A stretch of DNA of 23,028 nucleotides, from the IMG/VR virus record IMGVR_UViG_3300044691_000252, positions 1-23,028 of that record; one strand, given 5' to 3'. The notes under the pieces were generated by a model. The model had not been told where the DNA came from and did not search any database. It saw only the letters and a program-made list of their open reading frames with translations. Origin of the DNA: a virus. Shown here in pieces: positions 1-5,076 of this stretch (position 1 is the stretch's first letter; each line of letters begins with the position of its first letter). Made by a program: the position numbers and the translations under genes.

Positions 1-478
1 AGACCTGATCCCAGACCTGAGCCCCGACCTGAGCCCCGACCTGAGCCCAGACCTGAGCCCCGACCTGAGCCCCGACCTGATCCCCGACCTGAGCCCCGAC
101 CTGATCCCCGACCTGAGCCCCGACCTGATCCCAGACCTGATCCCAGACCTGATCCCAGACCTGAGCCCCGACCTGAGCCCCGACCTGAGCCCAGACCTGA
201 GCCCCGACCTGAGCCCGCGCTTTCCCGCCCACGGCTGTCATTGCGCCGATGATGATGTCTGGTGCGATTGCCTGGGCGAAAGCTCCCGCATATGGGGAGT
301 CAACCCAGATGATGAATTGTGGTGCGGGGAGGTTTGCGGCTTTGTAGGCGAGTCGTACTCCGCGTTCGGCATCTGGTCGGTTGGCGGGTTGGGTGGATAG
401 TCCACGGGCGAGCCATTCGTCACGAATTTTGGGTAGGAGCTCGAGTTGGGCGCTTGTGAGCGTTTCGATTTTTTTCAT
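1..478 (-). CDS. QV-repeat protein, 3' end beyond the window (DUF6745-like N-terminus)
   Basis: The frame is open from the ATG at 478 to the window edge (159 codons), so the C-terminus is missing. The ATG overlaps the stop of the upstream gene as ATGA (475-478), which fixes the start. Residues 1-87 form a compact domain beginning [11 protein letters not shown], with an [11 protein letters not shown] stretch and a hydrophobic [13 protein letters not shown] segment. From residue 88 there are 18 tetrapeptide repeats of the form [G/W/R][A/D]QV, encoded by a 12-bp tandem repeat. From memory this layout (RDEWL domain followed by QVWxQV repeats) occurs in actinobacterial and actinophage proteins annotated DUF6745 or hypothetical; function unknown. 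Unusually many repeats carry Gly (GGG) where I would expect Trp (TGG) or Arg (CGG). It is the last visible gene of the leftward early operon. Gene confidence is high, family confidence moderate. Confidence 0.8.
   Translation of the reverse strand, partial: MKKIETLTSAQLELLPKIRDEWLARGLSTQPANRPDAERGVRLAYKAANLPAPQFIIWVDSPYAGAFAQAIAPDIIIGAMTAVGGKARAQVGAQVWAQVGAQVGAQVWDQVWDQVWDQVGAQVGDQVGAQVGDQVGAQVGAQVWAQVGAQVGAQVWDQV
2..217. repeat. 12-bp tandem repeat, 18 copies, in frame
   Basis: Unit GACCTGAkCCCm on the plus strand, 18 consecutive copies with exact 12-bp period and no indels (starts at 2, 14, 26 ... 206). Only two positions vary systematically, G/T at unit position 8 and C/A at position 12, with one G at the last unit. 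On the minus strand these become Ala/Asp and Gly/Trp/Arg choices in the QV-repeat protein. The left end of the array is cut by the window edge, so the true copy number may be higher. Confidence 0.95.
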
Positions 479-846
479 TTCGCGAGTGTCCAAACGATTG
501 AGGCGCGCCCTGTAGTGGTGGGGCGGCGGGTGATGGTGGGGATGACGAGACCGGCTTTGGTCAGGTCGGAGCGGCGTTTGCGTGGTGAATCGAAGTGGGC
601 TTCTGGGGAGGTGGTGTCGACAAAGAACCGGACTGTGAGCTCACTGTCGGTCATGGGTCCGAATCTCTGGAGCAGGTGGAGGACGTGCTCTGCGACTTCC
701 TCCCGGTTTTGGTTGGAGTCGGCTGCGGCGTGACTGGTCAGCGGGTCGGTTTTCCGTGCCCGTGCCGTGTCGCGTTCCGCGACGATCTGTGGGAGGTTGT
801 CGCCCTCGAACAAGGTCAGGTCGGTTGGGTCGGTCATGGTGATCAC
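475..846 (-). CDS. Small phage protein, winged-helix-like C-terminal half
   Basis: This encodes 123 aa. The start ATG at 846 overlaps the stop of the preceding gene (ATGA, 843-846); an in-frame ATG at 837 is the alternative. The stop overlaps the start of the QV-repeat gene. The middle segment (about residues 30-105) reads TDPLTSHAAADSN, then a predicted helix (EEVAEHVLHLLQRFG), PMTDSELTVRF, and SPRKRRSDLTKAGLV. This is the pattern of small phage winged-helix proteins that ask whether a regimen 'TDP.TS..AA' precedes a DNA-binding wing; I have seen similar proteins annotated only as hypothetical or HTH DNA-binding. It probably binds DNA, but target and role cannot be read from sequence. It is translationally coupled on both sides. 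Confidence 0.75.
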   Translation of the reverse strand: MITMTDPTDLTLFEGDNLPQIVAERDTARARKTDPLTSHAAADSNQNREEVAEHVLHLLQRFGPMTDSELTVRFFVDTTSPEAHFDSPRKRRSDLTKAGLVIPTITRRPTTTGRASIVWTLAK

Positions 847-1055
847 GACTCCACCCCGGACCCGATGCCCCGGTCAGCGAGCGCCCTCTTGCGTGCCTTC
901 TCCGAACGACGGCGCGACACAGGAAGCCCAAGACGGTCGAACCCGGGAATCACGGCTGCGAACCACGCCCGCTCCTCAACCGGTGTCCCGACCTTCGCCG
1001 CGCGCTCGAACTTCACACCTGCGGCCTTGCGTGCTTTACGATTGGCGTTAGCCAT
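843..1055 (-). CDS. Small basic hypothetical protein (70 aa)
   Basis: The longer open frame extends to 1088, but the ATG at 1055 is chosen because a strong purine-rich Shine-Dalgarno (GGAAGAAGGA) lies about 6 nt upstream and inside that extension. The product starts MANANRKARKAAG and is rich in Arg/Lys with few hydrophobic stretches, apart from ERAWFAAVIPGFDRLGLP. No family recognised. The stop overlaps the next gene as ATGA. A stem-loop (1082-1104) sits in the leader between this gene and the upstream repeat-protein gene. A DNA- or RNA-binding role is possible from charge alone, and nothing stronger supports it. Confidence 0.65.
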   Translation of the reverse strand: MANANRKARKAAGVKFERAAKVGTPVEERAWFAAVIPGFDRLGLPVSRRRSEKARKRALADRGIGSGVES

Positions 1056-1081
1056 TTGGAATCCTTCTTCCTTCTGGTTAT

Positions 1082-1104
1082 GCCCCACGCGACGAACGTG
1101 GGGC
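1082..1104 (-). other. Stem-loop in the leader of the 70-aa gene
   Basis: GCCCCACG (1082-1089) pairs perfectly with CGTGGGGC (1097-1104) across a 7-nt loop. It lies between the (Y/S)A(A/T)-repeat gene, which stops at 1124, and the ribosome-binding site of the gene starting at 1055. No U-tract follows on the minus strand, so it does not look like a classical intrinsic terminator. It may act in mRNA processing, stability or attenuation. Confidence 0.5.
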
Positions 1105-1123
1105 TCTTACGTTTACAGGTGGG

Positions 1124-1822
1124 TTAGGCGTGTTGCAGCATCTTCGCGATAGCCGCATCCACCGTCACCGGGAGAGGTTCGGGTGAACCTGTTCCGGTGA
1201 GTTCCTTGAACAGGGCGATGATTTCCCATGCAAGGTCGATCTTGAATTTGGCCGCGTAGGCCGCGGAGGTCGCGTAGGCCGCGTAGGTCGCGGAGGCCGC
1301 GTAGGCCGCGGAGGTCGCGTAGGCCGCGGAGGTCGCGTAGGCCGCGTAGGCCGCGTAGGCCGCGGAGGTCGCGTAGGCCGCGGAGGCCGCGTAGGCCGCG
1401 TAGGCATTAGCTGCTGTTGGCTCCGCAATCCACTTCTCGGCCAGTTCGATGTAACCGAGCGCCTTCCCAGACGTGTCGAGGGGCAGCACCTTGCGGGCGG
1501 CGAACACCGCGCACTTGACGTACACGATGCGCAATTCCAGGGCGGTCAGTTTGTGGCTTGTCGTCCCCACCGTGGCATGCCCAAGGTCGAGGGCTGTGAT
1601 CGAATCCTCTGGCGACAGCATGCCGTCAGGACCGGCAAGGGTGTCGTTGGCTCCCTGCACGATCCGGGACAGCATCTCGTCGGAGCAAGACGGGTAGTCG
1701 GTGATTTTCTTGTCGCCGTTCTCATACGAGACGACATTCATGGCGCAGCCCTTACCCGAGCCTTCTTGGTGGGAGCCGCGGGCGAGTTGCAGCGGGTGGA
1801 GGATGCGGTCGGTGTCAAGCAA
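1124..1822 (-). CDS. (Y/S)A(A/T)-repeat protein, phage accessory protein of unknown function
   Basis: This encodes 232 aa from a TTG start at 1822, chosen because AAGGAG lies 7 nt upstream and because the segment it adds (DTDRILHPLQLARGSH) looks like genuine protein continuous with the next domain. An ATG at 1741 is the shorter alternative. The N-terminal part contains a GSHxxGSGKGCAMNVVSYENG motif, then ITDYPSCSD and a QGANDTLAG segment. From memory this combination (GSH...GxCAMexVs...G...tDxPxC) recurs in actinobacterial and actinophage hypothetical proteins. After an alpha-helical middle come 17 tripeptides [Y/S]A[A/T] (about 51 residues, predicted helical), then an amphipathic tail ending AKMLQHA. 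No enzymatic motif is evident. Confidence 0.8.
   Translation of the reverse strand: MLDTDRILHPLQLARGSHQEGSGKGCAMNVVSYENGDKKITDYPSCSDEMLSRIVQGANDTLAGPDGMLSPEDSITALDLGHATVGTTSHKLTALELRIVYVKCAVFAARKVLPLDTSGKALGYIELAEKWIAEPTAANAYAAYAASAAYATSAAYAAYAAYATSAAYATSAAYAASATYAAYATSAAYAAKFKIDLAWEIIALFKELTGTGSPEPLPVTVDAAIAKMLQHA
1251..1403. repeat. 9-bp tandem repeat, 17 copies, in frame
   Basis: Unit GyCGCGkAG on the plus strand with exact 9-bp period. The array starts at 1251 and ends at 1403. Variation is confined to C/T at position 2 and T/G at position 7. On the minus strand each unit encodes (Tyr or Ser)-Ala-(Ala or Thr). As with the 12-bp array nearby, the period is a multiple of three, so copy-number change would alter protein length without shifting frame. 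Confidence 0.95.
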
Positions 1823-1865
1823 TGTGGTTCTCCTTCGTGAATGGTTTGCGGATGAAATCTGGGGT

Positions 1866-1911
1866 GGCAGCCCTGCGGGGGTTAGCGTTTCGGGAGTACG
1901 CCAGGGCTGCC
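1866..1911 (-). other. Long-stem hairpin in the leader of the repeat-protein gene
   Basis: GGCAGCCCTG (1866-1875) pairs with CAGGGCTGCC (1902-1911), a 10-bp perfect stem enclosing 26 nt that contains a further GCGT/ACGC pairing. It lies in the 131-bp gap between the excisionase-like gene (stop at 1954) and the TTG start at 1822. On the minus strand the stem is followed by ACCCC rather than a T-run, so a simple terminator is not supported. The rest of the gap shows no recognisable ORF. Confidence 0.5.
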
Positions 1912-1953
1912 TGCGTTCCAAGGGGTTCGGGCCAACTTGGAGCGCGACCGGAT

Positions 1954-2232
1954 TTAGGGGTTATCCGGGGTCATGGGGGTTTTCTCCGTAGAGGCAGACA
2001 AACGCTTCGCGGAACGGTCGGTGAGGCCGAACGGGTTCGGGGCAACCACAGATGTGGTGTTGTCGGTGACGTACCGCTCGAGGGCTTCCACCGGGAAGGT
2101 GAGGAGTCGACCGGTTTGGATGGCACCAATCTTGTGCTGCCGAACCAACGCGCGGAGGCGACGCTCACCATCGATGCCGGGTTGGTTGAGGCGCAGATAC
2201 TCGACCGCTTCAGGGAGGGAGAGGACAGTCAC
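1954..2232 (-). CDS. Excisionase-like helix-turn-helix protein
   Basis: This encodes 92 aa from a GTG start at 2232 that overlaps the upstream stop as GTGA. The longer open frame to 2385 is rejected because it is antiparallel noise inside the upstream gene. Residues 1-60 (TVLSLPEAVEYLRL, RRLRALVRQHKIGAIQTGR, LLTFPVEALERYV) follow the MerR/excisionase-type pattern: 'pEAa.yL', a helix with RALVR, the turn GAIQTGR, and LLTFPVEALERYV as wing plus helix. About 30 residues of polar tail follow. Such proteins act as recombination directionality factors or small regulators. The phage encodes a tyrosine integrase at 3687-4901, so a partner excisionase is expected. The operon position, downstream of the divergent switch, fits lytic-phase expression. 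Confidence 0.7.
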   Translation of the reverse strand: MTVLSLPEAVEYLRLNQPGIDGERRLRALVRQHKIGAIQTGRLLTFPVEALERYVTDNTTSVVAPNPFGLTDRSAKRLSASTEKTPMTPDNP

Positions 2233-2540
2233 GCTGCAACCTCGATCCCGAGTAGTTCCGTTACACGAGACACGACTTCGGAGTATTTCTTCGTCAGCGG
2301 GAACGTCCGCCCAGTGATGCCTGTTCGGTCGTTCTGTTCGTAAACGTCCCAGCCGATCCAGACCTGCTCGTTCTTGCGCCACCATTGGTCGTGAACCTCG
2401 ACTGTGCTATCACCGTGACGGATGGCGATGAAGTGAGCCGTGCGACCGGTGCCGCTACGGGCGGTGACGTGGCATTTGATGCCTGCTTCGTTGAGGCGCG
2501 CTTCGAGCTTCATCCAACTCGCCACGGTCGCGGCGCTCAT
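2229..2540 (-). CDS. Hypothetical phage protein (103 aa)
   Basis: The ATG at 2540 overlaps the stop of the HTH gene as ATGA (2537-2540); the open frame extends a further six codons to 2558, with no benefit. The product has an N-terminal helix (SWMKLEARLNEAGIKCHV). A beta-rich middle carries many aromatic residues (HFIAIRHGDSTVEVHDQWW, NEQVWIGWDVY), and a C-terminal helix ends in LLGIEVAA. No family recognised. It sits between two DNA-binding proteins in the early operon and is coupled to both through 4-bp overlaps. A regulatory or anti-host role is guesswork. Confidence 0.7.
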   Translation of the reverse strand: MSAATVASWMKLEARLNEAGIKCHVTARSGTGRTAHFIAIRHGDSTVEVHDQWWRKNEQVWIGWDVYEQNDRTGITGRTFPLTKKYSEVVSRVTELLGIEVAA

Positions 2541-2755
2541 GCTGCGACCTCGAACCATGACAGGAAGGGGACGCCGAGGGCATTGGAGACAAGACGGAGC
2601 TGGTGGACCGAGCAGTCGTCGCCGTTCTTCACCAACCGTTGCAATGTGGTGCGGGGGATCCCGGTTTCATCCGCTAGGCGGGTGAGGGGGATGTCGAGTT
2701 CGGCGCGAATGCGATCGATGCGATCAGCAATCTGCGGCTCTGCGGGAGTGACCAT
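2537..2755 (-). CDS. Cro-like XRE-family HTH regulator
   Basis: This encodes 72 aa, first gene of the leftward operon. Residues 8-66 form an XRE-type HTH: IADRIDRIRAELDIPLTRL, then ADETGIPRTTLQRLV (helix 2-turn-recognition helix) and a fourth-fifth helix region ending ALGVPFLSWF. The ATG at 2755 has no Shine-Dalgarno and sits just after a TAGTGT element, suggesting a leaderless or near-leaderless mRNA. The 18 bp around the start are identical to those around the start of the divergent HTH gene at 2902. By position it is the Cro-like lytic regulator, but which of the three HTH proteins is the immunity repressor cannot be decided from sequence alone. Confidence 0.8.
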   Translation of the reverse strand: MVTPAEPQIADRIDRIRAELDIPLTRLADETGIPRTTLQRLVKNGDDCSVHQLRLVSNALGVPFLSWFEVAA

Positions 2756-2909
2756 ACGGACACTATTGCACAGATCGTGCCCGATTGGGCACTCTTTTGG
2801 GCAATCAGTTTGGCGGGATTCCCCATGCAGGAGAACGAAGAAAAGTCAATGCCCCAAAATGTTCACTTGTGCGAGTGCCCAAAATGGGCTTTAGTGTCCG
2901 TATGGTCAC
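2748..2909. promoter_or_regulatory. Divergent regulatory switch with operator palindromes and shared 18-bp start elements
   Basis: TAGTGTCCGTATGGTCAC occurs at 2892-2909 (plus) and again inverted at 2748-2765 (minus). Each copy contains the ATG of its gene plus a TAnnnT-type -10 candidate 4 nt before it. Between them lie a perfect palindrome GTGCCCGATTGGGCAC (2777-2792), a second GCCCA-AAA-TGGGC (2877-2889), and further TGCCC(C)AAAA half-sites at 2795-2803 (inverted) and 2850-2859. No convincing -35 box is seen on either side. The layout is that of a phage genetic switch, with operators positioned to control both promoters. Confidence 0.65.
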
Positions 2910-3147
2910 AGACATAACGGGCGACCCAGACAACGCCGCCCTCGCCTCTGCGCTCCTGGCGCAGAAAGAAGCAACCGGTATCAGCTACGAGGAGATCGCT
3001 AGGCTTTCGGGCCTCGGCTTACGAAGCGTGAAGCGCTACCTCCATGACGAGCGGGTGATGAGTATCGCCAAGGTCCGGGTGCTTACGAAAGCGCTTGGTG
3101 TTCCCTTTGGCAAGTTCATGGGCGAGCACGTCGCTGGCATCGAGTAA
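2902..3147 (+). CDS. HTH regulator divergent from the early operon
   Basis: This encodes 81 aa. The open frame reaches back to a TTG at 2785, but that extension runs through the operators, so the ATG at 2902 (MVTDITGDP) is chosen. Residues 14-75 are an XRE-like HTH: ALLAQKEATGISYEEIARL, SGLGLRSVKRYLHDE as turn and recognition helix, then a terminal helix ending ALGVPFGKFM. That ending matches the corresponding VSNALGVPF region of the divergent Cro-like protein, so the two may share ancestry and operator type. Expression is probably leaderless from the shared start element. It is a candidate maintenance or immunity repressor; at 81 aa it has no obvious dimerisation or protease-cleavage domain. 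Confidence 0.75.
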   Translation: MVTDITGDPDNAALASALLAQKEATGISYEEIARLSGLGLRSVKRYLHDERVMSIAKVRVLTKALGVPFGKFMGEHVAGIE

Positions 3148-3219
3148 CGCCGCCACATTCCAATTGTTCGCCCTTGCGAGGCGTACGAATTGGCCTGCGG
3201 GCATTTTCTCGATGTTCAT
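3019..3219 (-). CDS. Possible small protein antisense to the HTH gene
   Basis: A 66-codon frame whose ATG at 3219 is preceded by AAGGAAAACC, a good Shine-Dalgarno at correct spacing. The first 24 residues (MNIEKMPAGQFVRLARANN...) lie outside any other gene and look protein-like; the remainder is antisense to the HTH gene ending at 3147, which is very likely real. No family is recognised. Third-position GC in this frame is lower than in the opposing gene by my count (about 67% versus 74%). It could be a chance frame with a chance ribosome-binding site. Confidence 0.3.
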   Translation of the reverse strand: MNIEKMPAGQFVRLARANNWNVAALLDASDVLAHELAKGNTKRFRKHPDLGDTHHPLVMEVALHAS

Positions 3220-3451
3220 GGTTTTCCTTGGGGGGTGGCGACACTCCCAGTAGTCGCGGGCCTTTGCTGTGACGTAACACGGAATCGGCTTGGTGCGACC
3301 TTACGTCTGTCTGCCAACCACGGATAGAGGGTTCTGAGAATCAATACAGAAACGTCCGCCCCCGTTATGGGGGTTCCCGCTAAACGTCTACCGGATACCC
3401 GTTAGAAGATTTGGGCGTTGGCCAGCACATTCCCCGCGATACGTTCACACC
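3220..3451. other. Intergenic region upstream of the third HTH gene
   Basis: About 230 bp without a convincing ORF. It contains a 5-bp stem-loop CCCCC-GTTAT-GGGGG (3359-3373) and a weak TTCTG/CAGAA inverted repeat (3332-3351). The core ACGTCyrnC recurs near 3303, 3352 and 3384 (ACGTCTGTC, ACGTCCGCC, ACGTCTACC) and could be a regulator site. The right end holds the promoter described separately. No tRNA-like or attachment-core sequence is seen here. Confidence 0.4.
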
Positions 3452-3452
3452 G
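3418..3452 (+). promoter_or_regulatory. Leaderless promoter of the third HTH gene
   Basis: TTGGCC (3418-3423), 16-bp spacer, TACGTT (3440-3445), then six bases and GTG at 3452. The -10 to start-codon distance puts transcription initiation at or next to the G of the GTG, the hallmark of actinobacterial leaderless mRNAs. The GTG has no Shine-Dalgarno. Confidence 0.5.
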
Positions 3453-3709
3453 TGCCAGCGGGGAGGAATGCGCAACCGGGACCGTTGACTTTCGCGGTCG
3501 CGGCAATCCTCCACAGCGCCTTCCTCGAGCTGCTGATCACGCAAGCTAAGTTCGGCGCTCGGTTGGGGATTCCACAAACAACGGTGTCCGACTACCTTCG
3601 CGGGGCGAGGGTCATCGATGTTGAAACGTTGGCGCGCCTGTGTGAGGCTCTCGACCTTGACATGGTGCGGGTGATCGAGTTCGCGGTCAACTCTCTAACT
3701 GAGGCATAG
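3452..3709 (+). CDS. XRE-family HTH regulator, convergent with integrase
   Basis: This encodes 85 aa from a GTG at 3452 directly downstream of a leaderless-type promoter. Residues 20-78 give a clear XRE HTH: AILHSAFLELLITQ, AKFGARLGIPQTTVSDYLRGA (helix-turn-helix with recognition helix TTVSDYL), then DVETLARLCEALDLDM and VIEFAV. The 3' end overlaps the integrase 3' end by 23 bp on the opposite strand, so transcription of the two genes would interfere. It is expressed away from the lytic operon, so this is the other candidate for the lysogenic repressor or an int regulator. It is short for a classical repressor, but actinophage repressors of this size are plausible. Confidence 0.75.
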   Translation: MPAGRNAQPGPLTFAVAAILHSAFLELLITQAKFGARLGIPQTTVSDYLRGARVIDVETLARLCEALDLDMVRVIEFAVNSLTEA

Positions 3710-4901
3710 CGCCGGCGAGCAGCCGACCGATTGTTGCGGCTGGTGCGTTCATCTGTTCAGGGAGGATGTGTGAGTACGTTTTCTCTGTCGTCTCGATCGA
3801 CTCGTGGCCGAGCCTTCGTTGGACGACGAACATGGAGTTGCCGTCCGCGAGGAGCCAGCTCGCGTGAGAGTGACGCAGGTCGTGGATGCGAGGCATCTTC
3901 CGTATCGGCTCCGCGGCGGGTGTGCGGTCCCAGATGCCACCGGTACGGGGACGGTAGGCGTCTCCGGTCCCTCTCGTCTTATCGAAGGCTGCCAGCCCGT
4001 TAGCGAGGCGTCTAGCGGGGTTCCACACCTCGAGGTAGAAGTGGGAGTGGTTCACCGGTTTGCCTGACGGGGTTTCGAACAGGTACGTCCGACCCATGAG
4101 GGGCACGAGTTCGTGCGCCAGGTCGTCATCGAACGAGACAGTGCGACGCGAGCGGGAGGTTTTCGGCGGCCCGATGTACCACCCGTTCTCTTTCGAGGAC
4201 TTCCACGCCTTGGAGACATGAAGGGTTCGGGCCTCCAAGTTGATGTCGGCGGGGGTGAGTGCCACTGCTTCACCCCATCGGAGGCCGGTTGCAGCCAGCA
4301 GGTACACCAACGATTGGTAGTGCGGGTGAATGTAGGAGAGCAGGGTGGTGAATTCGTCAGGGGTGAGAAAAACATTCTCGGGGGTGACCGTTTTCTTGAT
4401 CCGCGTTTTCGTGCACGGATTCCGTCGAATCAACTCGTCCTGAAGCGCGGACCTCATAAGGGACGACAGAAACCCGTGACGGTTCTGAATCGACTTCGAC
4501 GCTGCGCCTTTGGCGGCTTGCTCGTTCACCCACTTGCTAACCAGTTCGGCCGACACCACCTCAAGAGGCAGGTCTCCGAACGCGGGAGAGATGTGATTGC
4601 TCATGAACATCCGGTAATGATCTGCCGTCTTGGGTTCAAGCCCGGATTTGGCGGCAATGAATGTGACGGCGTATTCGTCAACGGTGGGACCGTTGGCCTT
4701 GATGCCGCTACTGAGAAGTTTGACGGCTTCGGTGGGGCCGATCTGTCGGACGACACGCGCCCACTTTTCGGCCGCGTCAGAGCTCACGAACGACTTGGAC
4801 TTGGATGAACCGTCGAGCCTGTACCGGACATCCCAGGAGACGGTTCCGTTGCGTTGCGGGCGGGGGCGCACCGTCGCCCCGAAGTTCGCTTTTGTGACCA
4901 T
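3687..4901 (-). CDS. int: Tyrosine-family phage integrase
   Basis: This encodes 404 aa. ATG at 4901 is chosen because AGAGG lies 5 nt upstream; the frame extends to a GTG at 4922, but that lies inside a GTGGCA arm-site cluster and has no ribosome-binding site. Order: N-terminal AP2-like arm-binding region (about 15-55, WDVRYRLDGSSKSKSF), SAM-like core-binding domain (about 70-165), catalytic domain (about 175-400). Catalytic residues visible: R208 in ATGLRWGEA, a likely Lys near 247 (PPKTSRSRR), H340 and R343 in HDLRHSHAS, H366 in RRLGHES, and nucleophile Y376 in KTYSHI. All are intact, so it should be active. It integrates the phage at a tRNA gene, judging by the adjacent tRNA 3' fragment. 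Length is usual for the family. Confidence 0.95.
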   Translation of the reverse strand: MVTKANFGATVRPRPQRNGTVSWDVRYRLDGSSKSKSFVSSDAAEKWARVVRQIGPTEAVKLLSSGIKANGPTVDEYAVTFIAAKSGLEPKTADHYRMFMSNHISPAFGDLPLEVVSAELVSKWVNEQAAKGAASKSIQNRHGFLSSLMRSALQDELIRRNPCTKTRIKKTVTPENVFLTPDEFTTLLSYIHPHYQSLVYLLAATGLRWGEAVALTPADINLEARTLHVSKAWKSSKENGWYIGPPKTSRSRRTVSFDDDLAHELVPLMGRTYLFETPSGKPVNHSHFYLEVWNPARRLANGLAAFDKTRGTGDAYRPRTGGIWDRTPAAEPIRKMPRIHDLRHSHASWLLADGNSMFVVQRRLGHESIETTEKTYSHILPEQMNAPAATIGRLLAGAMPQLES

Positions 4902-4955
4902 TTCGACCTCTTTTACTGCCACAGGCGTGGCAGCGTGCCACAGCCAACTTCCGCT

Positions 4956-4961
4956 AGTTTA
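4956..4961 (-). promoter_or_regulatory. Candidate -10 box for int
   Basis: TAAACT on the minus strand fits TAnnnT and would start a transcript around 4949, giving a leader of about 48 nt before the int ATG. It lies between candidate arm sites, which would allow integrase to repress its own gene. No good -35 hexamer is seen, so this is tentative. Confidence 0.3.
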
Positions 4962-5043
4962 CGCGGCCTGTGGCATCGGGACGTGGCATGGAACTCGTGA
5001 ATCGCACTATCTGTCACAAAAGTGCTGGTCAGAACGCTACTAA

Positions 5044-5076
5044 ATTGTGCCGGTGGTGGGACTCGAACCCACAAAC
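5044..5076 (-). other. attP: tRNA 3'-end fragment, probable attP core
   Basis: On the minus strand this reads as a T-arm (GTGGG-TTCGAGT-CCCAC, five perfect pairs with the canonical TTCGA loop), then CACCGGC as the 3' acceptor strand and a discriminator A. The sequence upstream does not give a GCCGGTG acceptor partner, D-arm or anticodon arm, so it is not a complete tRNA gene. Phages that integrate into a tRNA gene carry exactly such a 3' piece as the identity segment of attP, so the gene is restored after integration. Location directly upstream of int supports this. The tRNA identity cannot be read from the fragment. Confidence 0.65.

Noticed and set aside
1-217. CRISPR-like or non-coding satellite reading of the left-edge repeat
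   Set aside because: Units are contiguous without spacers and the period is 12 bp. The minus frame is open throughout and joined to a protein domain with a coupled start, so it is a coding tandem repeat.
238-423. 61-aa minus-strand frame starting MTNGSPVDY
   Set aside because: It lies inside the QV-repeat gene in another frame. The frame starting at 478 has an ATGA overlap and continues into the repeats.
1165-1428. Minus-strand TRP/TRPPRP-repeat frame
   Set aside because: It is an alternate frame of the 9-bp array. The (Y/S)A(A/T) frame is continuous with a plausible N-terminal domain and ribosome-binding site.
2785-2901. TTG-initiated 39-residue extension of the plus-strand HTH gene
   Set aside because: It runs through operator palindromes, has no ribosome-binding site and no protein-like character; the ATG at 2902 fits the mirrored start element.
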